The notes beneath the pieces are model-generated. The model did no database searches, was not told the origin of the DNA, and saw nothing but the letters and a program-made list of their open reading frames with translations. From Xiphias gladius (Eukaryota > Chordata > Actinopteri > Istiophoriformes > Xiphiidae), in assembly GCF_016859285.1 (NCBI RefSeq), contig NC_053418.1, positions 19,059,329 through 19,123,328 on the forward strand: a stretch of DNA of 64,000 nucleotides. The letters are read 5' to 3'. Both the position numbers and the translations under genes were made by a program. Below, one piece after another: positions 1 to 12,649 of this stretch. Each line of letters opens with the position of its first letter. The stretch's first letter is position 1.

Positions 1-959
1 ACAGACCTGCTGTGTCACTGTGGGATAACACCTGTAAATTTGAGAGGTGTGTAAATCGTCTGTGCAATGCTGATTCTGTATAGTAGTGATCATGCAGTGC
101 CTTGTATAACTTCACTTCACTTGTGAGTTTTCTTAGTGCCAGACAGTCGGGCGGAGCAAGGGTGGTCTGCCGGAAATATAGACTGAGATGTAATCAGGCA
201 GCTGGTGCAGTACAAAAAGCAAATGGAGCCACGCAGCCTCAGATCAGGCAGAGCGGTGAAGTTGTGCTTGCATTAGCTGATTGGCATCATCGTAATGTTT
301 CATTATCAATGGCTTCTTCATCAACCGCTTGGCTATCAGCTGAGCAGTAACATCCAATCATATTCTTACAAGTGCACTGTGCGACCATCATAACCTGACT
401 CTTCCAAATCTAATTTTTTAACCCTCCAGATTTGCTATAAATGATAAGTTATTGACTGGAACGTCTCTGACTTAATTATAGACATATACAAGTAAAAAAA
501 CGGATTTATAAACAAACGAAACATCAGAACACTATTACACAAATGATGTGTATCAGGTTGACAGTGCCGACTTAAGCCATGGAAGAAACTACAGTAAAAA
601 AGTCGATTGTGTGTCTTTTTAACAGATTTTTTTTTCATGAGAGACACTGAGTTTAAGAGAAAGAGTGTACTTCTGTGTGTGAGTAAGAGGCAGAGGTATA
701 GACAGAGAAAGATAGTGAGAGCTAAACAGAAGGAACTGTGATTGAGAAAAATAAGCAGGAGAAGACTTGAATTCAAATTAGTTATTAATAGGAGTACAGA
801 AAACAATGGTGCTCTATTTAAATGAGGTAGACTTGTCCTGTCAGTGCAGGCAAAAACAAAATGTCATAGAATTCATTAATTCCACTACGGTATACATCCA
901 GCATGCAGGCAACCTAAGGACGGTGTAGCCTGTTTGTTATGCCTCAGTGTGTATCTCAC
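1..959 (-). other. Intron of bco2, no exon seen
   Basis: This lies downstream of the donor at 959/960 of the bco2-like gene. No stretch resembles the next expected exon of that enzyme, and the longest minus-strand open frame (435-806) is low-complexity hydrophobic sequence with no family features. I read it as intron. Confidence 0.6.
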
Positions 960-1781
960 CAAAGCTGTGATAATAGGAAGGTTTCCTGGGTTCAGCTGCA
1001 GGGATGGAGCAGATCACTTTGGCTCCAGTCAGGTCTGCTGAGTCCTCCGTTGACGCCTTGTTCTCGGGAGGAGGCACACGGATGATGTTGTAGAAGAAAC
1101 CTGAGGAGGCCCAAAAACGATGATGTTGTACAGTATGTGTTAGGATGGATAACATGAGGATATTTATATGAATATAGTGGAGACGTATACAGTAGTACTA
1201 TTGTTAGGATGTTGTCAGGTGGGAAGCAAGCAAGCAAGGAGTGAAGAAGGTTACCGTTTTTGCCATAGGAGTTACCCATGTTGTATGTGGCCCCCTCACG
1301 GTCATAGTGTGGGTGAGCTGTAGCTGAGTTGACAGCAACGTATTGACTCCAGTCCACCTTAAATGGACAGCATCATCAGCTTCGTTTTCTTCATCATCAT
1401 CAACAGTCACCACAGTCATCTTCGTCTTTACCCTCTGACTCAGCATCAGCATTAATAAGAAACTTCTATATTTGATACACTGACTCACCTTTTCCTTTGT
1501 CTCCAGACTTTGTGGATCTACCCGTCTCATGTAGTTGGTTTCTGTGCTGACATAATAGTCTCGCTTGTACTTGACAAAGTTCACACTGGCATTATCTGTG
1601 GCCTCTATTCATACATACAGATGTCAGGAACATATGAAATATAGCACTTTAGCAAAACTCGTAATTTTCACAGCTTTCACTGAAAACTACTTTCTAAATC
1701 AGTTTCTTCCTCCATAATTTTTCCGAAGCTTTATTTCATCATTCAGATTAATTTTTCCCTCACAGACAAGCACACACACTT

Positions 1782-1871
<90 letters not shown>

Positions 1872-3324
1872 ACAGATAAATATATTGTTTCTTTTACCTC
1901 AATAAAACAACACAATATAATGAAACACCAGCTTTCATTAGGCTACAAAAGCAATACACAATACCGCACATATAGTCATATTATGTATATATATATACAT
2001 ATATACATGCCTTGTTACCTATATGCACAACTGAATTGAAAATTTGGCACTGCTGGGGCTTCATTATGCTGCACTGAAGTGGATTACACATGGGAATATG
2101 CAATATACTATACATACTAGGAATCTGAAAACGTGAAAGGAAGCGTGCAAAGATGTTCTTGCAGGGATCAGGCATCGCTACTGTCCCAAACTCTGACACC
2201 ACAATGCGGTTCTTCTCTGAGTTGCGTACATATGAATCACTTTGCAGGAAGCGGCTGCTGTATGTCACACTGCCCTCACAGATATGGAACCGGTGCATCA
2301 TAGCCATGCCATCAAACCAGTGGATGTATCTAAGGGAAAAAAAGCCAATTACATTGCACAGAATTGGTGTTGTGTGAGCACTGTGAGGCATTGAAGAAAT
2401 TGAGAAATAATCATTTTGGAGGGAATAAATCCTTTGTTAAACACGGAGAGAGAAAATATTTATTTCGTCATCATCATGAGGAAAAACAATTTTAAATCTA
2501 AATGGGCAAAGGAAAACAACCCCTTGTGTGGCTCAATAAACAGCTTAAACTACATGGTTTGAATACGTAAGTCTTCAGATAATCTGCTGAATTTTCTCCA
2601 AACTGTATATTCTGAGCAATCCTGTTACTGTAAATTTAAATATACAGATCACAGGCCATATCAAAGTTGTTGTATAGTGGTGGCATTCAGTCTGCTGAGT
2701 CATATTGTTTCTTCTGTTATTCTACTGTTCCCTGTGGTGTTAATGTACTAAAAAGTTCAAGTGCAATTTTTTACTACATATTATTCCTGTTATTCCTGTT
2801 ATATTTACAGTCTGTACTGTTTGACCAGACAAGTTTTCTAATACATCAAAATGATGTCTTTTTTTCTTTTTCAAGTGGTCATGACTTATAAAAGTTTGTA
2901 TATGGCTTTTATTTAACTGTGTTTAAAAGCATTTCTATCACCACTGTTTTAGCTGTTGTCTTGTGAATTCAGTTCAGTAGTGACAGCAAGTTTCAGTCCT
3001 GTTCTTTGAATAATTTGCTTTGCTGATTAATGTTTCTATCTTGTAGTTCCTTTTAAAAAAAGGAAATTTTACCTTTTTGTAAACTATCATGCCGATATAG
3101 CTCAGTGAACTTGTTAACGGTATGGGATTCTGTTCATAGTGTTCCTCAAATACCTGTCTTTCCCAAATTCAAACTTCCCAGGACCATTTCTCAAGAAGCT
3201 CCCATTGATCCAGACCGGAATACTTCCCTTGATGATGGTGGGGATGGGATCAGGTGTTTCTTCCACAGAACGCACCAGAGACGCCAGGCTCTCCAGTCCA
3301 TTGGCTTGTGGACATCTTTGTCTG
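960..3324 (-). CDS. bco2: Beta-carotene oxygenase 2-like, partial (five internal exons)
   Basis: Carotenoid cleavage dioxygenase family (RPE65/BCO1/BCO2); BCO2 is a mitochondrial iron enzyme that cleaves carotenoids eccentrically at the 9',10' bond. Five exons in transcript order are 3324-3154, 2329-2118, 1604-1489, 1357-1255 and 1100-960. All have GT-AG borders and consistent phases, giving about 247 residues. Visible landmarks are [20 protein letters not shown], then [36 protein letters not shown] and SYYHSFG. The His residues of ATAHPH and YHSFG correspond to the first two of the four iron-binding histidines of the family. The FEFGKD and DPCKN stretches match BCO2 better than BCO1 or RPE65 from memory. 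The exon ending at 960 closes in a GTGAGA donor, and the remaining exons are not in 1-959, so the gene runs off the left edge. The start codon and any mitochondrial signal were not found upstream of 3324. Fish often carry several BCO2 paralogues, and which one this is cannot be decided here. Confidence 0.93.
1783..1866. repeat. (CA)n microsatellite in bco2 intron
   Basis: Uninterrupted CA dinucleotide run of about 84 bases inside the intron between the bco2 exons at 1489-1604 and 2118-2329, followed by a few imperfect units. Confidence 0.97.
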
Positions 3325-3526
3325 CTGGATACTGAGAGAAGAGAAGGGAGAAAAGGAGGATCAAAGTTGAATTTTGATTTAAGAATACTGCAAAATCTAT
3401 TAAGAAAAAGCAGAAAGAAAACCATGATAGCAAGTGATCCTTGAGCAGCAGTTCAACTCAAGGCCCCACAACTCCACACCTTCTCCACCTTTCCCACCAT
3501 TTCTCTATTTCTCCCTTTGTCTGTGT

Positions 3527-3527
<1 letters not shown>

Positions 3528-3620
<93 letters not shown>

Positions 3621-3635
3621 TGCACATACACACAG
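3528..3635. repeat. (AC)n microsatellite
   Basis: Pure AC repeat from 3528 to about 3613, then imperfect CA units to about 3635. It lies just upstream of the most 5' recognised bco2 exon. The His-Thr and Cys-Val open frames here are translations of the repeat. Confidence 0.97.
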
Positions 3636-3751
3636 GTATGACATGTATACACTAGGTGTGTGAGCCATTTATAGCTCTGGCACTTTGGATGAGTGAGGAT
3701 GTGCTGTAAGATTCTGTAAGGTATGTATGTATAATGGTGTATAAATATGTA

Positions 3752-3753
<2 letters not shown>

Positions 3754-3789
<36 letters not shown>

Positions 3790-3822
3790 TAGATAGATAG
3801 ATAGATAGATATAGATAGATAT
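3754..3822. repeat. Compound (TA)n-(TAGA)n microsatellite
   Basis: A TA run at about 3754-3787 passes directly into TAGA/GATA tetranucleotide units to about 3822. Simple sequence, likely polymorphic. Confidence 0.95.
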
Positions 3823-3829
3823 ATAAACG

Positions 3830-6800
3830 ATTATATACCTTTCATATATATACAACCTTGAAACTGCTTTTAATGTTCTAACAGTTCCTGTTTGTGTGAA
3901 ACCATGGCTCTCTGGGGTCATGCACTCTGAATGATACCTTCACTATCTACTGTCTTATCTGTTATCCACCCACCAATTCTCTTTCATTACCTCATATCTC
4001 ATACATAATGGAGATTGTGAAATCTATATGAGAGTTATGAGATTAGCAATACAGAACCCCATGCTGAGCTTAGGCTACAATATCAGAGTTTTTCTGACTA
4101 TGTGAATTGTTACTGCAACCAATCAGCAGAGCCAGAATCTTGTTCATTCCCATGACACTAGTACAACAGGCAATAAAAATGAACATGTGCAATAGAGAGA
4201 TAACGGCTGTAGGCTTTAACAATCTCTTACAATGTTGACTTTGTGAGTTTTGATTGTGATTACTGCTACATTGCAAATGATGCCTGAATGTGTGCTGTCA
4301 TTTTTAGGGGGGTATTTCATGTAGTTTCCTTCTGCTACATTCAAAATCGAGGCTCTTGAAAACAAAACAGCGACACTGACGAGCCCAGAACTGTTGCGGA
4401 TAATGGCTTCAGGTATTGCTTTTTTTATCTTTCATTTTCGGATAATAACAATTGCAACAGTAGTTTATTTGTAACAGCTATTGCTTTAACAACTTGTTCT
4501 CTTTGTGGCACCAACAGTTTGTCAGTGTACAAGTAAATGACCTTGTTAGAATTAGCTGTTATATTCCTGCACATCTTTTTAATTTCTATTCTTTTCATTT
4601 TTTACTCCCCAGGGACCTGTCAGCCACTTTTCTTCTTTTAGTTGAGTTTGAGTTGAGAATGACTAAAAGCTGTTAATGAGACATTGTGCACATTCTCTCA
4701 CCAGCTCTGGTTCAACAGGAGACCTTGGAGCAGGACCAATAGGAAACGCCAGCATGTCTTATCGTAACTGCAGCTCTAATTTTGAAATGCAACAAAATAT
4801 CATTATGATATCTAAATGCACATCTGTTTGTACAGGTGTGTGTCTGTGTGGAACTCTTCAGAAGGGTTTTAGGTGCTATTGAATAGTCCCCCCTTTTTTT
4901 TAAGGGGATACACCAAGATAACGCAAATGCTAAACAACACTTAAAGTTTTTTTTAGTTAGAAGTGAAATGATGATTCAGATAGTTCAGCCCTTTCCCCAA
5001 AATCAATATTAATATTTAAAAAAAAAACGTCTGAAAGCGGTGTCTACTCACTGCTGTGTGTCTGGGGTTGTGGGGTCTTGGACATGGCTGGTGGTTCTGT
5101 GGATTTGGTCAGACAAATGCAGAGGATTTATAAAACAAGCCCTGAGGAAAACCTTTGAACCCTTGGACCCTTGCCAAGATGAGGACATGGTGTCAGGCAC
5201 TAAACACGACAGTACATTTTTGACTATGTCATTAAACCAATAATAAAAGTGACAAAAAAAAGACTCCCCATTGCTTTGTGATGCAGGTCACTGTTTTCAT
5301 ACTGTGACATAATACATTAGTACACATTTCTTGATGTTAGAAAACAAAAAAGAAATTTTGTACAGTTCTCCAATATCTATTCTGGAAGAATATGAATTAG
5401 TTGAGTCACTCAGCCATACACAGATGCCCCAATCTCAAATCAGAGCCATACAGTACAGGCCAAAGCTATTATATTATGTCGTTATTTTTTATCAGTGGTA
5501 GTAGTTGTGCTAGTTTTTGTTACTATTGTTCCTATTGTTATATACTACGCATGCATACAAACGACTTTTAGATTCTACAGTATACAGCCTTTAGTCTGTG
5601 CACAATGGCTGATTTAATCTAATCTCACTACATATTGTCTGGCTTCTGCAGTTTGTTTGTGTCACACTGTAATCATGGTTCCTACACATTATTGGTGAGT
5701 CAAATTACATAAAATGTCCTTAATTATTGTCAAAGTTAGCGGCACAATTTCTGTACCAAACTGCAATATCTTTAGCCCTATGCGGCCTGAAAATTCATCA
5801 TTTATGTTGAGTGATCAAAAGAAAGATAGACTTAACTGCTGTTAAAATACAGTATACGTATAAATAAACAATGGTAATGTAGATTTTTTTTCAGAGAACA
5901 CTCAGTGTTAATTTGCTGTGCAACATTCTGTCAATGTGTCCAATTCTGATAAGCATTTCTTTCAAGTTCCATGACACTGCGTGCTGTCCAAGCCCCCAAG
6001 TAACCCTGCATATAGAAAAAAAAAAAAAAAACAGGCCCCATAAGTCTTAAATAGCTGTTGTAGCTCCAAAACCAAGTTACTATAAATAACTCTGCAGAGA
6101 TTTGTGTATAACTGTGAGACATGTTTCAGTGCAGAAGAACAATACTCAAAGGGAAAACACTCATATGTAGAAAATGACAGAATAATAAAGACTAAGGTAG
6201 CAACACTTTTTTGTATGAAAAAAGTAATAAAAACTGACAATTGTGGACAAGACAGCATAAAGAGTAGACAAAAAATGAGGTGTAGGTCTCAAATATCTAC
6301 CAAGTGTTTTATAAATATTTTTGTTTTTGTTTGAGGTATTAACATTTAAAATAGAGTAAAGCTGAGGCATAACAGAGAAATAAGGATAATATATATATAC
6401 AAATATCTTATTGTGGTTGCTAAATTGAGTTACTTTATAGTTCATTTATTTGCTACAGAAATAAATGACAAAGGATATTTTCTGGTGAAAACAGACACAC
6501 TGAGTGACTGTAAATTACTGGCACGTGAATATACAAGGCACAAACACCAAATCAGATATATAACATGTTCAAGCAGTAAGCGGTTATTAATGCACTGTAG
6601 CCCTGTATGTGGTGAGACAGGCTGCACCTAGTCCCACTACTCCCCTGCTACTCTCTCCCACTCAACATGAAAGAATAGAAACCTGGCAAGTACATACAAG
6701 ACCTGTAGGAAGACCAGTTGGGTCATGATGTGCTAATGAGATTTAATGAAATCAGTAGTTCCCAACCTGGGAGTTTCTAAGGGATGACAAACCAAAAATT

Positions 6801-7950
6801 GTTGAGAAGCAGAAAATTAAAACTGCTGTAAACAAAGATATCAAAATGAAATAAATATATCCATTGACAGTTGGAAAGCGAAGGCAGGGAAAGCCTTCTG
6901 TTAACATCAGTAGGAGGGATAATGATAAAAGCAAATCAGCAGCAGACAGCCGATGTTTGGATTTACTTCAGCCCTCCGGCTCACAACACACTGCCTGTGG
7001 CAAATAAAGCAGCCACTGGGAAATACAGCAGTATATTTTTTAAAGGCAAAAAAGCTTAACAATATGGACATTAGTGGCCTCAGAATGGGCTAAACATTAG
7101 ACTGTTTCTACAAACCGCAAGATCCAGCCCACTTTCCAGAGGCGTACTACATACCAGTGGTGGTCATGTTGGATACAAAGAGGTATGCAAGGAAAAAAAG
7201 TTAAAAACCACACAGCTGAGGGCAGCCAAAAGCACTGACCTGTCAAAATAATATTTATACATTATTGCAAAATCGCTCTCCTTTGCTCCACATGGGGAAT
7301 GGCAATGGCCGGTACAGTGTTTACTGGCCGAAAGAGACATAAACCAACCATAAACCTCACACAGAGTGTCATTCAGAGTTCAGCTGCTGTTCTGACAGGG
7401 AAAACAGGTTTACGTGTAAGCTACCTGTTACAAACCCCTGGGGGGTTTCAGTCATTGCTCAGCCATGAATCTAGTAAACTCATCTCAGAATATGACAGAC
7501 TACATCTGACTGCTTATAAATATATACGTATTTCAGTGGTAAGGAGCAAATTTTGGAGATCAGAGGTTTTGAACTCAATATGAATGGTTGGTGATATTTC
7601 AGGTCAGGCTGATATGCTTTGCTACAAAAAACTGCATTCGCTGAGATAATTTACTTATTCTATTTTCATCTTTTTTTCCTGTTTAATGTAGTTATATACA
7701 CTTCAGTGCATACCTCAGTTCATTATCTTGTGTCATCTGGCCACTATAAATTTAATGAATAGGATTAGCTAGAAAATGGGAAAGGGAAGCATCTATTTTG
7801 GACACTGCCCTGTAATAAGCTTAAGAATGTTTTACAGAGTTGAAGAGTACTTTTGATTAGCATTCAATTAATTGCATACCGCAGCTGTAGAGAAGCTCAC
7901 ATACGCAGGGCAGGGATAGAGGCACACGCACACATTAGTACATTTAGACA

Positions 7951-8017
<67 letters not shown>

Positions 8018-9450
8018 GCTGAGTGTGTCTAGCTTGTTTTGTTGTACTTGCCTTTCAAGTGTTTTTCCATCCTATCAAGTATTTTTTCCTGTCTGTAAAC
8101 TATAGATGGGTAGCTCTAACCAAACTTTGGAACAAAACTTTAAAAACAGCACAGTTTTGTAGATTCAGCTATTATAAGTTGTAAAGAATTCTCTGTGGTG
8201 TATGAAGGGCTCCTACTATCATTTTCAATGTCAAAGTTTTGTCTGACCTCATTTTGAGGTGCTGCAGCCCAGTTAGATTGAAAATTGATTTCCTAAATGA
8301 CTCACTTTACAAAGTTTGGATGTAGTTTCTTTTAAGCAAACAGACACAAAATATAAACCTTAATTTTTATCTTTTGTAAAAGAATGTAACTCAGTTCTGT
8401 GTCCTAATAGATAAATTGTCCCATCTAGTGGTGAACTGGGAAACTAAATGATTCATGAAGAAGAAGTCCAGTCTGTCATCGGAATTAGTCTGATGAAAAT
8501 GTTCTTTTTATCTCTGAAATACTTTGTATTACAGCACAATGTTTGTTTAAAGTGGTCACAGACCAGTGATGAAGCTCTTATAACAGCTGAAAAAAATTTC
8601 TGGCCTAAACGACCTGATTTTTGTATAAACTAATGTCAGGTTCTCTCATCAGCCTTTTTTTCATCAAATACTGACATTTCCTCAACATCTTTTCTACTGA
8701 CTCAACATGTTTATCGCACCGTTACACCTTTATTGTGTCAGTGAATATTACTCAGGCTTTGACAGATTTACAATGTCTACATGCTGAGTCACCTCAGGCC
8801 TGCACACACTGACATTTTCATACTCAGGAGTTTTGTCTGTGTCCTCCAAGTCTCATAACTTATTCAAGTTCTGTTCATTCAAGTTGTTACTAACAACCTC
8901 ATGACACACTGGGCCAGAGTTTCAAGCAGTACATTTGACCTCACAGATATACTGCATAGAAAAATACCAAGAATGTTTGAATATGAAATATATTGACTGA
9001 AACGTTTGTTTATATATACGGTCATACAATATGTCTCACACCGCAGAATTCACTCCAGAACTGTGCACATTGTAAGATGCCAAAAAGATTGCGGTGTAGC
9101 TGACAGTATTTTCTGCACCAATGACACCATCTGTTACTCATTGTCCTGGTTATTTATCATAGTCATGCCTCTTAGTTTGATTTTCTGTTTTACATTTCGG
9201 AGAAAATGGGTCACTGCCAGTAATCCAGATGCTAGCTTCCCATGCTGTTATGCAAGCATTTAATTCCAGGTTTCAGGGAAGAGACTTTGTCATGGAAAGG
9301 AGTAAAGGTAAGTTAAAATGCAGATCATGATGTGGAGGTTTTCTGGAATGTGCCCTCTGCAATCACAAACATACATTCGCTCTGCATATATACATCTGAA
9401 AGCTGTTGAAGACACATATCGGATGCATGGTAGTGGAGCATAGATTGTCG
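3830..9450. other. Intergenic region or bco2 5' region, no gene recognised
   Basis: About 5.6 kb between the recognised bco2 exons and the elastase promoter. Open frames are short (under 100 codons), AT-rich and carry no domain features. The first exon(s) of bco2 probably lie somewhere here, but I could not identify one. Contents I can name are a CA microsatellite at 7948-8016 and short A/T homopolymers (for example near 6016-6032). Confidence 0.6.
7948..8016. repeat. (CA)n microsatellite
   Basis: CA dinucleotide run with one early TA interruption, in the intergenic region between bco2 and the elastase gene. Confidence 0.95.
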
Positions 9451-9466
9451 CTCTACATTAAGGTCA

Positions 9467-9493
9467 TGGGAAATGTTCCTGAAAACACACCTG
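9467..9493 (-). promoter_or_regulatory. PTF1-type bipartite acinar enhancer site
   Basis: Read on the minus strand, CAGGTG (9493-9488) is followed after 14 bases by TTTCCCA (9473-9467). PTF1, the trimeric factor of pancreatic acinar cells, binds an E-box (CACCTG) plus a TC-box (TTTCCC) in this arrangement. The site is 181-207 bases before the elastase start codon, where exocrine pancreas genes usually carry it. The sequence match is direct; function is inferred. Confidence 0.6.
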
Positions 9494-9624
9494 TGTGATT
9501 CGTCAGCCGCCCGGTGGTACTGACCCTCATTGCCATTGGTCCATCTTCATCCCCTGGAGGCCTTGACAAACCAATAGGAGTGTGTGTTCCCACATTCAGA
9601 GCGGGCGTTGCCTGTGGTGGAAAG

Positions 9625-9632
9625 TTTAAAAG
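9625..9632 (+). promoter_or_regulatory. TATA-like box of the elastase gene
   Basis: TTTAAAAG sits 42-49 bases upstream of the ATG at 9674. This would give the very short 5' untranslated leader normal for pancreatic zymogen genes. It is the only TATA-like element in the 150 bases before the start. Confidence 0.6.
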
Positions 9633-9673
9633 AGACTGTGTCGTGCTGTCCCTCAGCGGAAGCATCAATCAAC

Positions 9674-12609
9674 ATGATCCCCATTGTGCTGGCCTCAGTC
9701 CTCATTGCTAGTGGTAAGAACATCAGGCGTTCTCTAACTCTGTGTGCAATGTTTCTGAGTGTTTTCAAGTTTCTGTGAGTGATTGTGCATGCTCGCCCAT
9801 TACCAGTACCTGGCACTCAATCCTCTGCAATTCTTTGTTGAAGAGAGAAAATTATGCAGTTTGTGCCTGATGTGGGAATCAAACTATTTCCAATCTCTCA
9901 TGTCCATCACACTCATAACTGTCTCCTCTTTGTCCAGCCCTTGGGTGCGGCACCCCACCCATTGAGCCCCTGACTTCCCGTGTGGTCAATGGAGTAGATG
10001 CCAAGCCCTACAGCTGGCCCTGGCAGGTATGCTGATATGTACACGTCTGTCAATGTTTTTATATTTACTGGCAAACCTTTTAGGTCCAGCATCTGGTCAT
10101 TAGATGCCAGACCCAGTGGCGTTTGAAAATTCTGTGTTTAAAGCTTCTGTGTTTTAGTTGTTTTTGAATCAAATCAGCAGATTATGCCCTCCATCTACAC
10201 ATCCACGACCTGCTTCTCACTGTATCCTTTACCTTGTCCTTTTTCGTCTCCAGATCTCTCTGCAGTACGAGAGGGGTGGTGTATGGAGGCACACTTGTGG
10301 AGGATCTCTGATTGCTGCCAACTGGGTCATGACTGCTGCCCACTGCATCAAGTATGAGCAGCAGATGAACATAAGCACACAAACACAAAAACACAACCAC
10401 TACACACATCTGCAAATCGCGCCCAAACAGCTCTCTTGTTAGCTGTACTGTACTTACTCTGTACTGCACTACTTGCCTTATTCCAGACCCTAAACCCTTA
10501 TTAACCCTGGTAAAAATGGAGATTGGACACGTCATGAAGTCTAAAGGCTTAAAAACCAAGGGTCACATTCAAAAAAAAAAAAGTACACTCAAGGTCATCT
10601 GGACTGCTGCACAGTTCAAATTTCTCATCTTGCCACAACTAATCATCAATTTGAACTCATCAAACCCTTCATCTCTGCACCAAATCGTCTGTCTGGTTTA
10701 ACTTGGGCCTCAACGGTCTGCTCTGTCCCACAGCACCAAGCTCTCCTACAGAGTGTTTGTGGGCAAATACAACCTGGTTGAGGAAGAGGCTGGCTCCCAG
10801 GCCATCCTGCCCGAGAAGATCATCGTCAATGAGAAATGGAACCCCATCTTCGTGGCCCTCGGGTAAGACCAGCACCACCGTACAAAGAGCGGGCTCAGTC
10901 TCCTGCTGTGACACACAGTCCACCATTATCTCAGCTGTTCTGTGTCAGGGTGGCAAAGTCATAGATTTATAAAAAAATTCTATTTATCCACTTCGGTCCA
11001 GCCCTAGTTCTGCATCTTCAGCATAAATAAAGGCAACAAAAGTAAGAGTGGATCCTTTTTTAATCATACTACTACTGTATATTGTTCATCCTCAAATAAG
11101 CGGCTGGGCTTTTTCCACAGTGAAAAGATGTGAGTGATTAGACTAGCCATTAAGTTGATTTATTTCTATATTGCAACATGAAAACCCTATGAAAGAATGC
11201 AGAAATACAGATTGCACTCAGTCCTTCTCTCTCTCTTCCTGTCTTTCTTGCAGTAATGACATTGCCCTCATTAAGCTGTCAGAGTCTGTGACTTTGAGCA
11301 ACCAGGTGCAGTTGGCATGTATCCCTCCTGCTGGCAATGTGCTGCCCAACGGCTACCCCTGCTACATCACCGGATGGGGCAGGCTTTACAGTAAGTCACT
11401 GTTTGTGGAAGGCTTGGCTGTGTTAATGTGCCTGTCATTGTATTTTTTTTTTTAAGCTTAGCATCTCCGAAATGTCTTCGTGTTACTGTCCTTTAGGGTG
11501 TTCAACTTGTGTGCAAGTTTGAGGTTTGGATTTATAACCAGCTGTATGTGAGCGTGTGTGATCGGGGTACCCAGGGAAAAGTTGGTATGAAAATCACATG
11601 CATGAGATTTTAGCTGAAACTTTTTTTTTGGGGGGGGGGGATTACTCATAAATTGAAAATTTGGGTCAGACTGTGAATTTGGCGCTTGGGGAAATGCTGT
11701 AAAGCAGATTTGACAGACGGGTAGTGTATGTGGATGATGGTAATAGACCGTGCCTGTTTGTTTTAGCCGGAGGCCCCATAGCTGATAAGCTGCAGCAGGC
11801 TTTGATGCCTGTGGTTGACCATGCCATCTGCTCCCAGCCTGACTGGTGGGGTATTGCTGTCAGGACCACCATGGTCTGTGCCGGTGGGGATGGACTTGTG
11901 GCCGGATGCAACGTAAGTTTACTCTCTGTGTGTGTTTGTGTGTGTGAGTAAAAAGAAAAGTATTCTCAGTTATGTGTTTTTAGCTATTTCTTTTTGTTTT
12001 TCTAAAAAATAAACTGAATTATTACTTACATTGCAAAGCTTATACCATCTGTTTTGGCAATAATGCACTCAATTATGCCGCCAAAGTAGATTTCAATATA
12101 CGTAAATGCAGTTAGTCTCTTCAAATGAAGACATGTCCGAGGAATCAGAGGGGGATTTTTTTCATCACACTCAAGTGTTATCTAGCTGCCAAGAAACAAT
12201 GTCTCTTGTGTTCCCATTATACTTGGAGAGACAAGGATTCTGATTGTGATTCTCACAGTTGTGCCTTGCCAGTCTCCCATGCATCCACCGAATGAATAAA
12301 ACATAAGCCCTCCTCCTCTCTTTCTGTGTCCAGGGCGATTCCGGTGGCCCCCTTAACTGTAAGAACACCGAGGGTGTCTGGGAGGTCCATGGCATTGCCA
12401 GCTTCGTCTCTGGCCTTGGCTGCAACTATGAGAAGAAACCCACAGTCTTCACCCGTGTCTCCGCTTTCAACGAATGGATCGACAAGGTAAAAAAGACCTA
12501 CAAACAGAATTAAGCTCTATTTTGAATTAACATCTTAAAGCTGTTTCCTTATTTAATTTTTCAAATAATGACTAAATCATTGTCTTCTCAGGTTATGATG
12601 AACAACTAA
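9674..12609 (+). CDS. ela3l: Pancreatic elastase zymogen, elastase-3-like (complete, 8 exons)
   Basis: Secreted S1A digestive protease of the exocrine pancreas. Exons are 9674-9713, 9938-10026, 10254-10351, 10734-10862, 11254-11390, 11767-11912, 12334-12486 and 12592-12609, all GT-AG, summing to 810 nt (269 aa). A hydrophobic signal peptide covers about residues 1-16. A short activation peptide follows, starting at Cys17 and ending at Arg28, with mature enzyme from VVNG (29). The catalytic triad is His73 (TAAHC), Asp121 (NDIALI) and Ser216 (GDSGGP). Specificity-pocket positions 216 and 226 (chymotrypsin numbering) are Val238 and Thr250, the elastase-1/3 arrangement that narrows the S1 pocket. 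[18 protein letters not shown] and the PYSWPWQ segment resemble CELA3, while PIADKLQQ and VDHAICS resemble CTRC, so the family is certain but the symbol is a best guess. The gene is compact (about 2.9 kb), with PTF1 and TATA-like sites upstream and a polyA signal 16 bases after the stop. Confidence 0.96.
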
Positions 12610-12624
12610 AGAAGACGAAGTTTC

Positions 12625-12630
12625 AATAAA
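12625..12630 (+). terminator. Polyadenylation signal of the elastase gene
   Basis: AATAAA begins 16 bases after the TAA at 12607-12609, followed by TG-rich sequence (TCTTCTGTGTGATGTGTGTG). The extremely short 3' UTR is typical of pancreatic zymogen mRNAs. Confidence 0.85.
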
Positions 12631-12649
12631 AAAGACTCATGAAACCGCA

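Noticed and set aside
3434-3668. Open frames of repeated His-Thr or Cys-Val on both strands
   Set aside because: They are translations of the AC microsatellite; the same happens at 13055-13102, 17070-17127 and 34121-34200.
4390-4415. Possible small exon (ATGGCTTCAG followed by GTATTG) near CpG-containing sequence
   Set aside because: No downstream exon of any recognisable gene continues it, and one donor-like site is not enough.
9290-9312. ATGGAAAGGAGTAAAG followed by GTAAGTT, possible upstream exon of the elastase gene
   Set aside because: The elastase start at 9674 has its own TATA-like box, signal peptide and exon structure; no acceptor precedes 9674 in a fitting place.
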